A stretch of 64,000 nt of DNA from assembly GCF_037392515.1 (NCBI RefSeq), contig NC_090283.1:12220501-12284500 (forward strand). Direction: 5' to 3'. Source of the DNA: Haliotis asinina (taxonomy: Eukaryota; Mollusca; Gastropoda; Lepetellida; Haliotidae). Below, piece after piece: positions 53,741 to 64,000 of the stretch. The notes beneath the pieces were generated by a model. The model saw only the letters and a program-made list of their open reading frames with translations. It did not search any database and was not told the DNA's origin. The position numbers and the translations under genes are program-made. Within the stretch, counting starts at the first letter, position 1; each line of letters begins with the position of its first letter.

Positions 53741-56700
53741 ACTGACAACCGAACTCAGCATAACCAATATGAAGTTAGTTTTATTGCATGTAATTTATTT
53801 ACATCCACTTGGGTGTTCCACTTCTTTGGCATCATATCACAAATGTACGTTCTAATGCTCGCTTTGTAATCAGTGTATGGAATAAGAAGTGGTGTCACGG
53901 ATTTATTTAGTGTTGCCTTGGCAGCAAGATCAGCCATCGCATTCCTAGAAATGCCAATGTGGCTTGCAAACCAACAAAAGACAATGTCGTATTGACCAGT
54001 AGCAAGATCATTATATAATTCAATAATTTTAATTAAAAGTGGATGTTTACAAGAACTATTTTAATAGCCTGAAGACAAGAAAGAGAGTCTGAATATATTA
54101 TATATTGTTCATGTTTAGGGTGTCTTTGAATATGTTTAAAAGATGTTGATATGGCGTTTGTTTCAGCTGTGAAAACAGAGCTGTGATCTGACAATCTAAA
54201 AGATATTGTTCTGGATCCAATGACAGTGGTACAAGCTACTGCGTCACTATCCTTTGACCCATCAGTAAATAGTGATTTGTATGCAGTATATTTACTTTTT
54301 AATAGATTATATTCTTGTTTATATTGTAAATCATTTGTTTCTAACTTCTTAAATTGCCAAGGTGGCGAAGAAAGAAGACGAGAAGGGGATATCTTTTCCA
54401 ACTCAATGCCGGCAGCAATAAGGAATGGTTTAATTCTGTGTCAAAGAGGCGGAACAAGAGAAGGTTTCTTGTTATACAGATCTTCATACAGGGATTAATA
54501 ATGCAGTTATATGGAGGATTTGACTCGTTGGAATATAGTTTTGGTATATACTGTAAAGATATTTTTTTTTTACGGCGTTGTTTAAGAGCTGGCTCATCAG
54601 CCTCGACATAGATGCTGTCGAGAGGCGAGGTTCGAAAGGCGCCAGGACAAAGTCGTAGCCTTTGGTGGTTAAAGAATCTAATAGTTTTAGGTTACGATGG
54701 AGCCGTAATCAAGGTTTAAACGGACCAATGGTCGATAAAGTTGAAGGAGGGTAGCTTGATCACCTCCCCACTTACAATTAGAAATGACTTTCAACAAATC
54801 AAGTATCTACAGGCATTTAGTTTTAAGGGATTTGATATGTGGTAGAAACGTTAAATGTGAGTCAAGACGTGAACCCAAGAACTTGGCCTCCTTTATAACT
54901 TTGATGGGAGTGCCATTTAGAAACTGTTCAGGGTCTTTATGCGGTTTATATCGTCTACATGTTTCGGCTACAATAATGTATACAATTAGTTTTCGATTTA
55001 GGAAATTTAGAACCGTTCTCAAGACACCACTTATTAATTTTGTTTAAACACCACTGCAGTTGCCTCTCAATAGTATGCATATTTCCTCGACGTCCTAATG
55101 TCATCAAAAATATTTCGAAGGTTTTCTAAACAGGATTCTGGTAAGTGCTTCAGAAGTTGATAATATATGTTATCAGCTCCTGTAGCAGTATCGTGGGCCT
55201 GGACAAGAGCTGTATGGAGCTCATGAGTCGATAATACCGTCGATATACGTCGATAATACGAGTCGTTATAATCTTCCCCAGTTATCTGGAGTGAAATTAA
55301 TAGATTTCTTTTCTTACTGTTTTTTTATACGTTTGGAACTGAGGTACATGATTTGTGGAAGAGGAATGTTGTGCCAGTGTTTAGCCATGTTTATTAGCAA
55401 TATGAGATATATTCGATAATAACTGGTCTCCGTCTTTGAGATGGTGAATGCTAGATCTAGAACCCTTACCTTTGGTTTTCTGGATCCTATTCCATACTCG
55501 GCGTACGTGAATTGATTTTAGATACATAGTTGACGTTTATGTTGTTTAAAAGTACGCCGTGATTTAGCGTTTAAGATTTCACATTGGTATGGACCATAGA
55601 ATGGCGACGGAAATAATGTTCAGCCTTTTTCCGTGCCTTGCGAGCCTGTTTGCATTCAACATTAAACCATGGTTTACGTACGTGACGAATTACAGAGGAC
55701 CTTGGGATACACTTATCAGCAATGTCGTTCTGTTCATCAGAAAAGAAAACATTTAATAGCATCAGGTACATGAGTTATTAATGAAAAGTTCAGGTTTAAA
55801 TTTCTCAATGCAGAGAGTTTCATGTAAACTCCATTTGGCATTTTAATAATTCTATCTAGGTGGTGGAGGGACATCGGATGGGTTCACGGGTTTTGAGATT
55901 GTTGGGAAATGGTCATTTCCACAAAAGTCATTGTGGACTGACTATTCACACTCACTCAATATGTCAGAATCAGTAATTGACAAATCAAGAGCTGAATAAG
56001 TTCCTGTGTCAGGGAGTAAATATGTATTTGAGCAATCATTATGCATAAATCATTGTTTGTAATAAACTCCTCTAGTACTTTCCCCTTAGCGTTAAGAGTG
56101 GGTTGTGTCAATTAAAATTTACCATATAGGAATATATAGCGAACAGAGAGTAAAAGTAACATGCAAAGTAAGTCGTACTTCAACGGCATGAAAATTAGTT
56201 TTCAGTACAACAGGACTTTGGAGTACATTATGCCTCACCAAGACGGAAGATCCTCCCGTAGCCCTATCACCCGAGGGAGAAATAGAACGATATGCATTGA
56301 ACTGTCGCAAACTGAAATTATCTGTCTGCTTAAGATGTGTCTTGCAGACAGAATGCTGATGGACTAATGTCCTGGACCAATAGTATTAAGTCGTTAAAGT
56401 TGGTCTTCAGTCGTCGACAATTCCACTGTATAATATTGTTTTGGGAAGCTGTCTTTTGTGAGGTATGATTGGGGATCTACCCCGTACCATTTTAGAGGGG
56501 GTTATGCGATGCGCCCGTAGCTGGGTGTTTTCAGCCACATCCATTCTTTCAAGAGATCCAAACTTATTAAACAGATGGATCGGATTATCTAACCCTTTGG
56601 AAATCCTATCACTTTGATGTCCTTTCGGAGAGAGAGTTCTTGGTTTGTTTTGTTTCACATTTCTTTGAGATATTTGAGGTTTTTGTACTTGAGACTTCTG

Positions 56701-58150
56701 TGTGAGAGATGATGACTGCCCTTGAGGAAGAGTCTGTATGTCAGAGAGTGAATCAGATGTTTGAGTTGATTGTTTACCTGAGGTGTTTCAGAGTTCAACC
56801 ATGCCAAGTCTGTCTGGCAGTCAGCAGACAATGTTGTGACTTTGGGTTGTTTTTTTCAGGGGTTGTCTGAAGGACAGACGCATACGTTTCTGTGCCTTCC
56901 TCAGATCGAACTAGTTTTTTGTTTCTGGAAATTTGATTTATTTATATTCATCTGGTGTTTCAAGACATCACAGTCTTTTTGATGGGTGACTCCCTGAACA
57001 GTTGGTACACTTTTAACATCATTGTCACAGTTTTCCGTTGTATGGGTTTGCTCACCGCAGTGAGCACATGAGACAGGTCTTGTACACGTATTGACGCCAT
57101 AACCATATCTGTGAAATACCTCAGTGGGTTTGGAATAAGGTATCAACTTTGATATTGCTGTAACCTGCTTTAATCGCAGTATCGGTTGGTTGTGTTTGTG
57201 AGTTCTTTCGTGTTGAGAAACGTTAAGGTACATAACGCATTGTTCTCTCATCTCAAACACTATGTCAGCTTCAGTCATATCAGCAAAGAAATGATCTCTG
57301 TCTCGAACGATTCCTTTGCTCGTACTGAGTGTATTATGAGCCGTAATTGAAACAGGAATGCCGACAAGGGAAGCTGTTGACATAAGGTTGGCAGCTTACT
57401 GTTTCCTGTTGCATTCTATCAGCAAAGAACCTGATCGCAATCGTCTGACGTTTTGGGTTTAGTATTCCAGTTTGTTGGTTATATGGTTCATCATCCGAGC
57501 TCCCCACCCACCCCGGAGTATCACTGGTACAATGTTCATTATTATCAGGATCTGTGTCAAGAGGACGTTTTTTTCTTGGTGATGGGGGTTTCGTAGTGTT
57601 TTAAGGTTCATCATCCGAGCTCCCCCCCACCACGGAGTATCACAAGGACAATGCTAAATACAAGTGGGTCTCCAGCGTGCAGCACCAAGGATACTCGGAT
57701 GATATACTCCAGCAGAAACATTACAAAAATTTATAGTTCCACCAGATTGACCCATGAGCCTCCGCAAGACTAGGCAAAGGTAATAATCAAGAACTCAAAT
57801 TGTGTTATATAAGCAAAGGGTGCCAAGACCAAATTTATACAATTCCAATTTAAATATTTTGTGCAGTTACAAAAAAGCTATGCACAGGGCTTGTCATGAT
57901 CAGCCGATTGGTTGAACCAAGCCCATTCAACCACCCGTCTAGGTGAAGTCAGGGCCAAAGTGGTGTGTTGAGCAATTGGACCACGGTACCAGGCTCTCAA
58001 CCACCAGGATCCCTTCCTCCACCGACACAGAGCTGCAACCCACGGTAAACAGGTCGGTGGACCAAATATCCCCCCCGGGGCACAACAGGGTTTTGAACGG
58101 CTTTTAGCATTACCCAGTACACACCACGAGGAGGTGGCCGTGATATTGAC
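53740..58150 (-). mobile_element. Near-complete LINE, I/Nimb-like (CCHC ORF1, EN, RT, RNase H)
   Basis: On the minus strand, the 5' region (57480-58150) is followed by ORF1 (GIPVSITAHNTLSTSKGIV, with a CCHC knuckle CAHCGEQTHTTENC at about 57010-57060). ORF2 starts with the endonuclease (after KRQLPKTIL, near 56440; then FNAYRSISPSGDRATGGSSV). The post-endonuclease region lies near 55571-55771 and the RT start (TGADNIYYQLLKHLPESC) near 55150. The RT palm with its active site is missing. RT C-terminal (FLNGTPIKVIKEAKFLG) is followed by RNase H with visible D, E, D residues (LFTDGSKDS, FTAETNAIS, IIYSDSLS). The final C-terminal zinc region and 3' UTR are replaced by the neighbouring copy. Many stops; dead. 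Confidence 0.87.
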
Positions 58151-59080
58151 AAATTCTTGTATTTTTTAGCAGATTTAAGGAGTGTTGTCTCGGAGTACAT
58201 TCTGTCAGGAGTGAGCCGGATCGGAGCTCTATGGCATTGGGCTCTCTCCGCAGATACCACTGGAGATTGCAAACGAGTTCATTTGCATGGGTTGCTTGTC
58301 ACAAGCTTCAATGATCAGGAAGCGTGGCCAGTAGTCAGGCCGGGAGGGCGTACTCTCATTAGATGAGTAATTCTCGGAGCCTACGTGTCTTCGTTTTGAA
58401 CCGGGGTGTTGGGAAGCCATGTCGTTTGGAATATGGTTCAGCACCCCCTCTCCCCACCCACCATGGAGTGTCAACAAGGACGATCGTATATTGCATCGGA
58501 TCTCCGAGTTGCAAAGACCAGAGATAAGGGGGTGTTATACTCCGGCAATGTTGACACGAAAAGCTGTATCTGTCTACCAGATCAAGGTCATGATGGTTCG
58601 GTCCGTGACAATCAATTGGTGACGTACAGTAATCGGAGGTCATCATCATCACACTGGTCTATGAGCCATCGCCTTCTGTGCACGGGTCTGCACAGCTGAT
58701 TTGGTTTGGCGGAATATGAGTTAACATTTTGAACATGCCACGAGTGCTATGTCATGCCAACTTTTGTATAAACATACCATGAACAGGGCTCGGCGTGACC
58801 AGCCGATTGCTAAAATCGGGCCTATTCTACCACCCGCCTAGGCAAAGTTAGGGTCGAAGTGATGTGTTGCATTATTGAACACTGTTCCGGTTCCGTCATC
58901 CTCAACCACCAGACTCTCTTCCTCTGCCGACACAGAGACGCAACCCAGGGCAAACAGGTTGCCCAGTTTGGTTGCCTCAGTGGGGTGCTGTAGACCTATT
59001 CGACCCCGAGGACACACAGGGGTGAAGAGTCAGTGGCGTTACCCAGTACCCACCACGAGAAGGTTGCTCTTCAGGGGTGC
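58150..59080 (-). mobile_element. LINE 5' end: 5' UTR and ORF1 N terminus
   Basis: On the minus strand, 58430-59080 matches the 5' region of the LINE to its left (shared gatcagccgattg/gaccagccgattg, ctcaaccaccag, cttcctc, ccgacacagag). Then ORF1 begins at 58418, MASQHPGSKRRHVGSENYSS, and continues through YWPRFLIIEACDKQPMQMNS and, in a shifted frame, LRSGSLLTEC. It is cut where the adjacent LINE 5' region starts. It is either a tandem truncated copy or an internal duplication of the 5' part. Confidence 0.7.
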
Positions 59081-60258
59081 ATAATTCAAAACGATAGGCC
59101 GTCGGATATACAGTTTGAAAACTGCTTTAAGAAAAGGTCCACTCCATTCCGGTGTGAGAGTAGTTAGCAAAACTGCTGTTGGAGAAAGCTCGTGCAAGTT
59201 CAACTCCATGTGTTAACAATAAATATATAGAAAAACAATGCTTTTTCAGATCAATATAACAAAGGTAAATGTCTTATTACACAATGACGTGTTGAAATGT
59301 AGTTATAAACACAATATGAAAAGGGTGCAGATAACATTTTAAGTTTGAAGTTACATAAAGTATATGAATCACACGATGACATGATATAATCTGTATCTGT
59401 TAAGTCGGATATTCATCGCCGTCTGTTCCTTTGGAACCATAATTGCGAAGAAGCTTGGAATGCCTTTATTTACATTCAAGAATGAGCATACTGTATGAGT
59501 ATGAGTTCGTGGTCGACGGATTAACACTACAATCTGTGAAAATTCATACTGCAGTTGAATATTTTCTTCCAGAAAAATGGATTGGTCGTGGAAATGTGGA
59601 CGATGCAATAGTCGTGAAAATACCAGGTATTGCGTATGCTTTGTTAATAACTGAAATTCTATTTTCATCTCCACTTGAGATCACAAATCCTTGTTTTGTA
59701 ATAGTTTGAGCAGTTGGAATATTTGTCCGTCGTCTGGTATTCTGTTTACACATTATGTACAAACCGTGTACATTGTTTTGTATTGCTATGTATGTGAGAT
59801 CTTACCATATTGTAGCAGTTGATTCAACATAGTATGCCGGGCTGTTTAAAGGTTTTGTGGGATATCGTCTCTTCAACACTGAAGTCCATCAGTGGGTCCA
59901 CAACAATTTATTCATAGTGATTTAGATGTCGATAACACAACTTTAACTTTAACTCAGAGAATATACAACCACGTCTATATTCCCTGATAAAACCCATATG
60001 CCCCGCCAAAGTGCATACGATAGAAGCTATATGCTAAATCTGTAGACATGATTACCTACATGTAACTCAAACATGCTAATTATAGTTTCCAGAAATCCAG
60101 GTCTCAACTAAGGAAACGGTCCAAAGTACAATGCATTGCTACTGAGTCATTTTACTGCTCTGACAAAGATAAGACATTTCAACGATCATCTAAGAGAACT
60201 ATATATCTGTGTTAAACAATGCACGTTTCTGAAGTTGGTTATACTTTGTATCCTAGGC
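59081..60258. other. No gene seen
   Basis: AT-rich DNA. Overlapping frames at 59369-59762 on both strands have no domain; none shows a clear exon structure. Confidence 0.5.
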
Positions 60259-60518
60259 CAGTGTGAGAAATAGTTTCCAAATTTTGCTAGTCACTCGGGC
60301 TTGCTATGTCTGAAAATTACTGGCCAACAATGTTTTTTTCAGAAAGCCATAATCTTACATTACTTAAAAGCGTAACTTAACAAGTCGGAGTGATGTATTT
60401 AAACAGTGACTACATGAAAATTCACTTCCAAGTAGGGCCAGTGACTGCGGTGGTTTACTGGCCCGGCTGGATTTTTACTAGCCACGAGCTAACAAGCCAG
60501 TGGCTATTTCTCACACTG
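60259..60518. mobile_element. MITE-like element (260 bp) with 15-bp TIRs
   Basis: cagtgtgagaaatag at the left matches the complement of ctatttctcacactg at the right. The interior repeats ttactggcc/ggccagtgact words, with no coding capacity. No unambiguous target duplication was seen, so the superfamily is open (hAT-like ends are possible). Confidence 0.75.
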
Positions 60519-60578
60519 CCCTTAGAATTGCATGTTCATGTCAGGTGAACTTAATTTTCATGTCAATTGTTTTTACAG

Positions 60579-60610
60579 TTCCTCCGACAAGAACAGATGT
60601 GATCATACAG
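60579..60610 (+). CDS. Possible MEGF-C cytoplasmic exon (weak)
   Basis: Acceptor attgtttttacag and donor gtacca bound 32 nt in phase 2 in, 1 out, the same phases as MEGF-B exon 4. It would encode SSDKNRCDHT. The evidence is phase and splice motifs only. A chance match is quite possible. Confidence 0.22.
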
Positions 60611-61209
60611 GTACCATATTGCTTTTTTCGTTATATGACGGGTAGATTTCCTTTCTGATTGACCCACGTGGTCACATGACAACTTTGACGCTAAGATTAG
60701 AGCTATTCCAGCTGGGAACTCCGCGCTGTGTGCGTCACGCTAGATAAACAAGCCATAGGCGTCCCTGTGACTACGTTGGTTTCGAGTTACGTCCCATCTG
60801 TATATATGGCAGACGACACGACACCATGAAAGATGCTCAGAAAGACCGCAATAACATCGGATGAATTAGAAGCCTGAAGTAATCAACAAAATTTTTACTA
60901 CATGATGTCCTTACCATCGTAACTGTAGCTTGAAACTATGTAATGACATATTCCTGGATTGAAATAGAAGTCAGCAGGAGTTTGTTCCACTCTAATGATA
61001 TATTGTGACTTTTGGAACTGTGTAATCATGCACGTTTGCAGAAAGTATTTATCACAATCAGTTCCATTTCATAAACGAGCTCGGTACAATATGTACAAAG
61101 TTAACGTTCTGTCGATTTCTCATCTATTGTCTAATTAAACCTGCTCCGAATCAATCCTATCAGAAAGGTTGCGGGATATTAGCTAAACATAAAATGTGTG
61201 TGAGAGAGT

Positions 61210-61340
61210 TTGGTTTTGCGCCGCCTTTAGCAATATTCCAGCAAGATAGCGTCGGGGGACACCAGAAATGTAGGGAATCGAACTCGGGTCTTCGGCGTGA
61301 CGGGGGAACGCTTTTACCACTAGACTACCCCCGACTATAA
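61210..61340 (-). mobile_element. Type-1 SINE copy
   Basis: On the minus strand, gggggtagtctagtggtaaa (A box) and cgagttcgattccctacatt (B box) are followed by tctggtgtcccccgacgcta and ttgctggaatattgct, then aaaggcggcgcaaaacc. The tRNA-derived head is well preserved and the ACTC tail is short. Confidence 0.85.
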
Positions 61341-61439
61341 TGTGTGTTTATTGTATGTTAGCATTTGTTCAACTTGTATTTGTACGGATCTAAACTAAAT
61401 ATTTATTTGTCAAATGAAAATTTTCATATATATTTTCAG

Positions 61440-61564
61440 TCTCGGGGGATTCTGTCCGCCTGGTCGCCAACAGGAAGTATACAATATTTTGCATCACGTC
61501 CTTTCAGTATCATGCGTGCACCTGCATTACAGTAGATACCAATATCACATACGTTTCCACGTAA
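61440..61564 (+). CDS. Possible last MEGF-C exon (weak)
   Basis: A good acceptor (atatattttcag) is followed, in phase 1, by 40 codons and a TAA. They include SGDSVRLVANRKYTIFCITS and end TYVST. It would complete MEGF-C at 307 residues with three tyrosines in the tail. No family match is recognised, and open frames continue in other registers across 61414-61774. I give it only as the phase-compatible option. Confidence 0.2.
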
Positions 61565-62940
61565 CCTTTGCTTGTCATGAGAGGATGCTTCGTTTTGGTA
61601 TTTTGCTCAGAGATGTCGGTACTGGGAAAGATAGAACAGTGGAACTCCGGCTTGCCTTGCCAAGTCAATGTCCAGATTGTTGACGGGCCATTTGATAAAG
61701 CGTGGCCACAGCTTCCCCAAAAGCAGTCGACAAGGGTAGAACACTTTCCACTTTTCCACACCGACAGCCAGTAGTATCTATAACTACCACAACACGTTTA
61801 AACAGTGTTTGTGCTGAAATTTCTACCCCAGTAGCATTAAAGAAATGTTATAAATTAATACTTACCATCAACCAACAACATTTTTATTCTTCTTTAATAG
61901 TCTGGCCATGAGTGGTAAGTATTTCTGAAAACTTTTTACCGTTTGTGCTTAAATGCAACAGAAAGGAAAAAAAGACAAGCCGTGTACATGCTACATGTGT
62001 GACGAGGTCTGAGCTTGTGGTTAGTTCGGGCTTGGTAAATTTTGCATCTGTACCTTTGCAACAACCCTAACATGCTAAAATATGTTTTTTTATGTTCCTA
62101 TTGATAAGTAACTAGAACTATTTACTCTTGACGCATTCAGAAAACATATTTTGTATGAACGACTTCAAGAGATTAACGTAAGTGATAGATGCGCGATCTG
62201 TGATCGTAATCTGATCACGTTTACATCGCTGATTCCCCAACGATATTGGAAATATCATGCTACCTATTAGGAGTATTGCCATGCTTTCATACACACTTAC
62301 GCATATGCTTGTGAGCTATAAATGAAAAGGCGAAACAAAATGAATTCTTTTGATCATGTTTAATAGGTTCTATGATAGCACGTGTCCGTGTCTTTTCATT
62401 CTGTGACGTTTGCTTAACTAACGTGACAAGATTTGTTTCTTAATTACGTGTAAATTCCAATCGAATAAACCGTACTTAGCCGAAAAGAAACGCAAATTAT
62501 ACATAAAATGTGAATAAGCTGAGACCATCAGAAATGTGTTGATAATGTTATGAAATGGGATTAGGGAAAAGTTTGATAGCAAGTGCGTATTAGTTAATTA
62601 GTGAAGCACGTAGCCACCGGTGACATAAAGGATTGTCTAAGGCCCGGAAGACCGAGGGTGGCCTAGTTCGTCTGGCCAGATATAGGCACACATTCAGTAC
62701 CACAAACAGGCTATGGAGAGTCCAAACCTACAACACTACAATCTGGAGGAAGTGACTGAGAGACAGATTTCCACTTCACAGGCAGGTACAGACAGGGCTG
62801 TCTGGTGGTGCTGGCTCTCAGAAAACCGCAACCTGACATTGTGTAGTAGTTATTTGTCGAAAGACCACTATCTATCGCTCTCTTATACACTTTACCGACG
62901 GTCACCGTTCCGCAATGCGTATTGAGACGACGTAACGGAG
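61565..62940. other. No gene called
   Basis: A plus-strand frame at 61568-61774 (ending VEHFPLFHTDSQ) is in register with the candidate exon before it but separated from it by a TAA. I recognise no domain. The rest is AT-rich. Confidence 0.4.
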
Positions 62941-62944
62941 CATA

Positions 62945-63165
62945 TTATTATTTTTATTATTGGATATTAATATAGTGCACATATCCACGCACTAGTGAAT
63001 GTTCAGGCGCTGGTACTTTTTCCTCGATTACTGGATGTCAATCTCAAAAGCACATAGTATTTCAATCTCAACTCCGTGGGAAGTATACAACTCTTGCTGC
63101 CACTTGCAACCCCGACCTCTCATCCTAACGAGGTACCCATTTCAATCTGACATTCAATCACATTC
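62945..63165. repeat. Unnamed interspersed repeat copy
   Basis: It shares tttcaatctcaactccgtgg, tcttgctgccacttgc and ctctcatcctaacgaggtac with 46835-47120. It is truncated at the right. Confidence 0.55.
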
Positions 63166-63349
63166 AATCTCATAAGACCTAATATGATCACGAGATCCAT
63201 TCAGCTGTGTCCTTCAGTTGATGTTGTGAGCTTTGTTGGTTGACTGCATTCTGGATCTCATTGCACCACACGGTTAAGGTTATCAACAGGAAGTACTGAG
63301 TACTACGATCATGTCACATTTTGATAAACGCCAGCTGTCCTACATTCAT

Positions 63350-63660
63350 ATGCATGGAAGCCACGATGGCCGAGTAGGTTAGGTGGCTGGTGGAGAACTC
63401 TTGGTGAAATCTGTTTTACTCGCACTCCCACGGCCAAAGGTAAATGTTCTTTGTCAGGAAGGTACTTAAAGTCCCTGAACCAGTCTATCACTAACCCGAT
63501 TTTAATATATATGGAAGCTGCTGTGGCTTGAGTGATTCAGACGGTTGACTTTGTGTGCAGGTGATTAGGTGCCTGACTCCGAGAGGGTATGTTAAAATCC
63601 CGGATGGGACTCAAGCAAACAAGAATATTAGAATCCGTACTTTCCTGAAAAAGTGTAATC
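63350..63660 (+). mobile_element. Two adjacent tRNA-derived SINE-like units
   Basis: ccacgatggccgagtaggtt (63360) and gctgtggcttgagtgattca (63520) are both A-box-like starts of class-II (Leu/Ser-type) tRNA sequences. The second continues to gagagggtatgttaaaatcc, a degenerate B box. Both have a following cagg/ctg-aaggtactt or ccgtactttcctg segment. They are not intact tRNA genes: the acceptor stems do not close in my reading. Confidence 0.45.
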
Positions 63661-64000
63661 CCAAATATATCAATGCATTTCTCTTTACAGTTGTATGTTT
63701 TTTTCACAATTTTAAACTTCTGTACATTCCACGAAAAATCCCTATTCCACTTGACTTGCGTTTCTTTGAGGCTACTTTCTCTTGATTTCGGAGCAAAGAT
63801 CGACGTAAGATGATATCTCACAATTAACTTATTTTACATACATCGTGTGACTGTATTTGCCACATGCTATGATAAGTCCAAACGGCAAGATCCAGAAACC
63901 GAACATTCCCAATAGCATCGTTTAGTCCTAGTTACTCAAAACGTATCATGCATTATCACGATATTATTTCTGAGGCATGGTTATGTTAATCTGTAAACAT
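63661..64000. other. No gene seen
   Basis: AT-rich sequence to the window end. Overlapping antiparallel frames at 63537-63821 are unsupported. Confidence 0.5.

Noticed and set aside
63512-63620. Intact tRNA-Leu gene
   Set aside because: A- and B-box-like words are present, but the B box is degenerate and no closed acceptor stem was found; more likely a SINE head.

Overview
The window looks like intergenic and intronic DNA from a gastropod mollusc, most likely a vetigastropod of the abalone (Haliotis) type. I infer this from sparse coding exons separated by kilobases of AT-rich DNA and from two abundant SINE families ending in a gcggcgtaaaac...ACTCACTC tail, which I recognise as typical of abalone sequence. 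Splice sites and intron phases are animal-like. Nothing bacterial, organellar or CRISPR-like is present. All calls come from reading the sequence; no database search was possible.

Layout. 1-1680 is a 30-bp minisatellite. 2077-2222 and 7409-7469 (minus) are the first two coding exons of a nicotinic-receptor-like ligand-gated channel; its intron holds a 46-bp satellite of about 2.5 kb and a (GA)n run. 8.0-13.1 kb is SINE-rich, with one SINE nested in another. 13201-14907 (plus) encodes a ten-finger C2H2 zinc-finger protein. 15.3-36.5 kb is repeat-dominated: several LINE fragments, small DNA transposons with terminal inverted repeats, GT-rich and CA-rich minisatellites, and only tentative first exons at 10.9, 21.1 and 26.5 kb.

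The main coding content is at 36.6-61.6 kb: three related genes, here called MEGF-A (minus, 36593-42526), MEGF-B (plus, 43162-48166) and MEGF-C (plus, 49377 onward). Each has a short signal-peptide exon ending in phase 1, one phase 1-1 exon of EGF-like repeats, a 109-115-nt transmembrane exon (phase 1 in, 2 out) and cytoplasmic exons. A and B are head to head, with start codons 0.64 kb apart; C follows B in tandem. The architecture resembles MEGF10/11-, SCARF- and Draper/CED-1-type receptors, which bind extracellular ligands or cell debris. The genes differ mainly in repeat number and in the cytoplasmic tail: A has a 124-residue tail with tyrosine motifs, B a short basic tail without tyrosine.

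Downstream of MEGF-C's transmembrane exon, about 7.5 kb of tandem LINE copies (I/Nimb-like, with CCHC ORF1, endonuclease, RT and RNase H) fill what would be its intron. The 3' end of this LINE resembles the 3' tails of the SINEs, which suggests a LINE/SINE partnership. The last 2.4 kb hold tRNA-derived and other short repeats and no recognisable gene.
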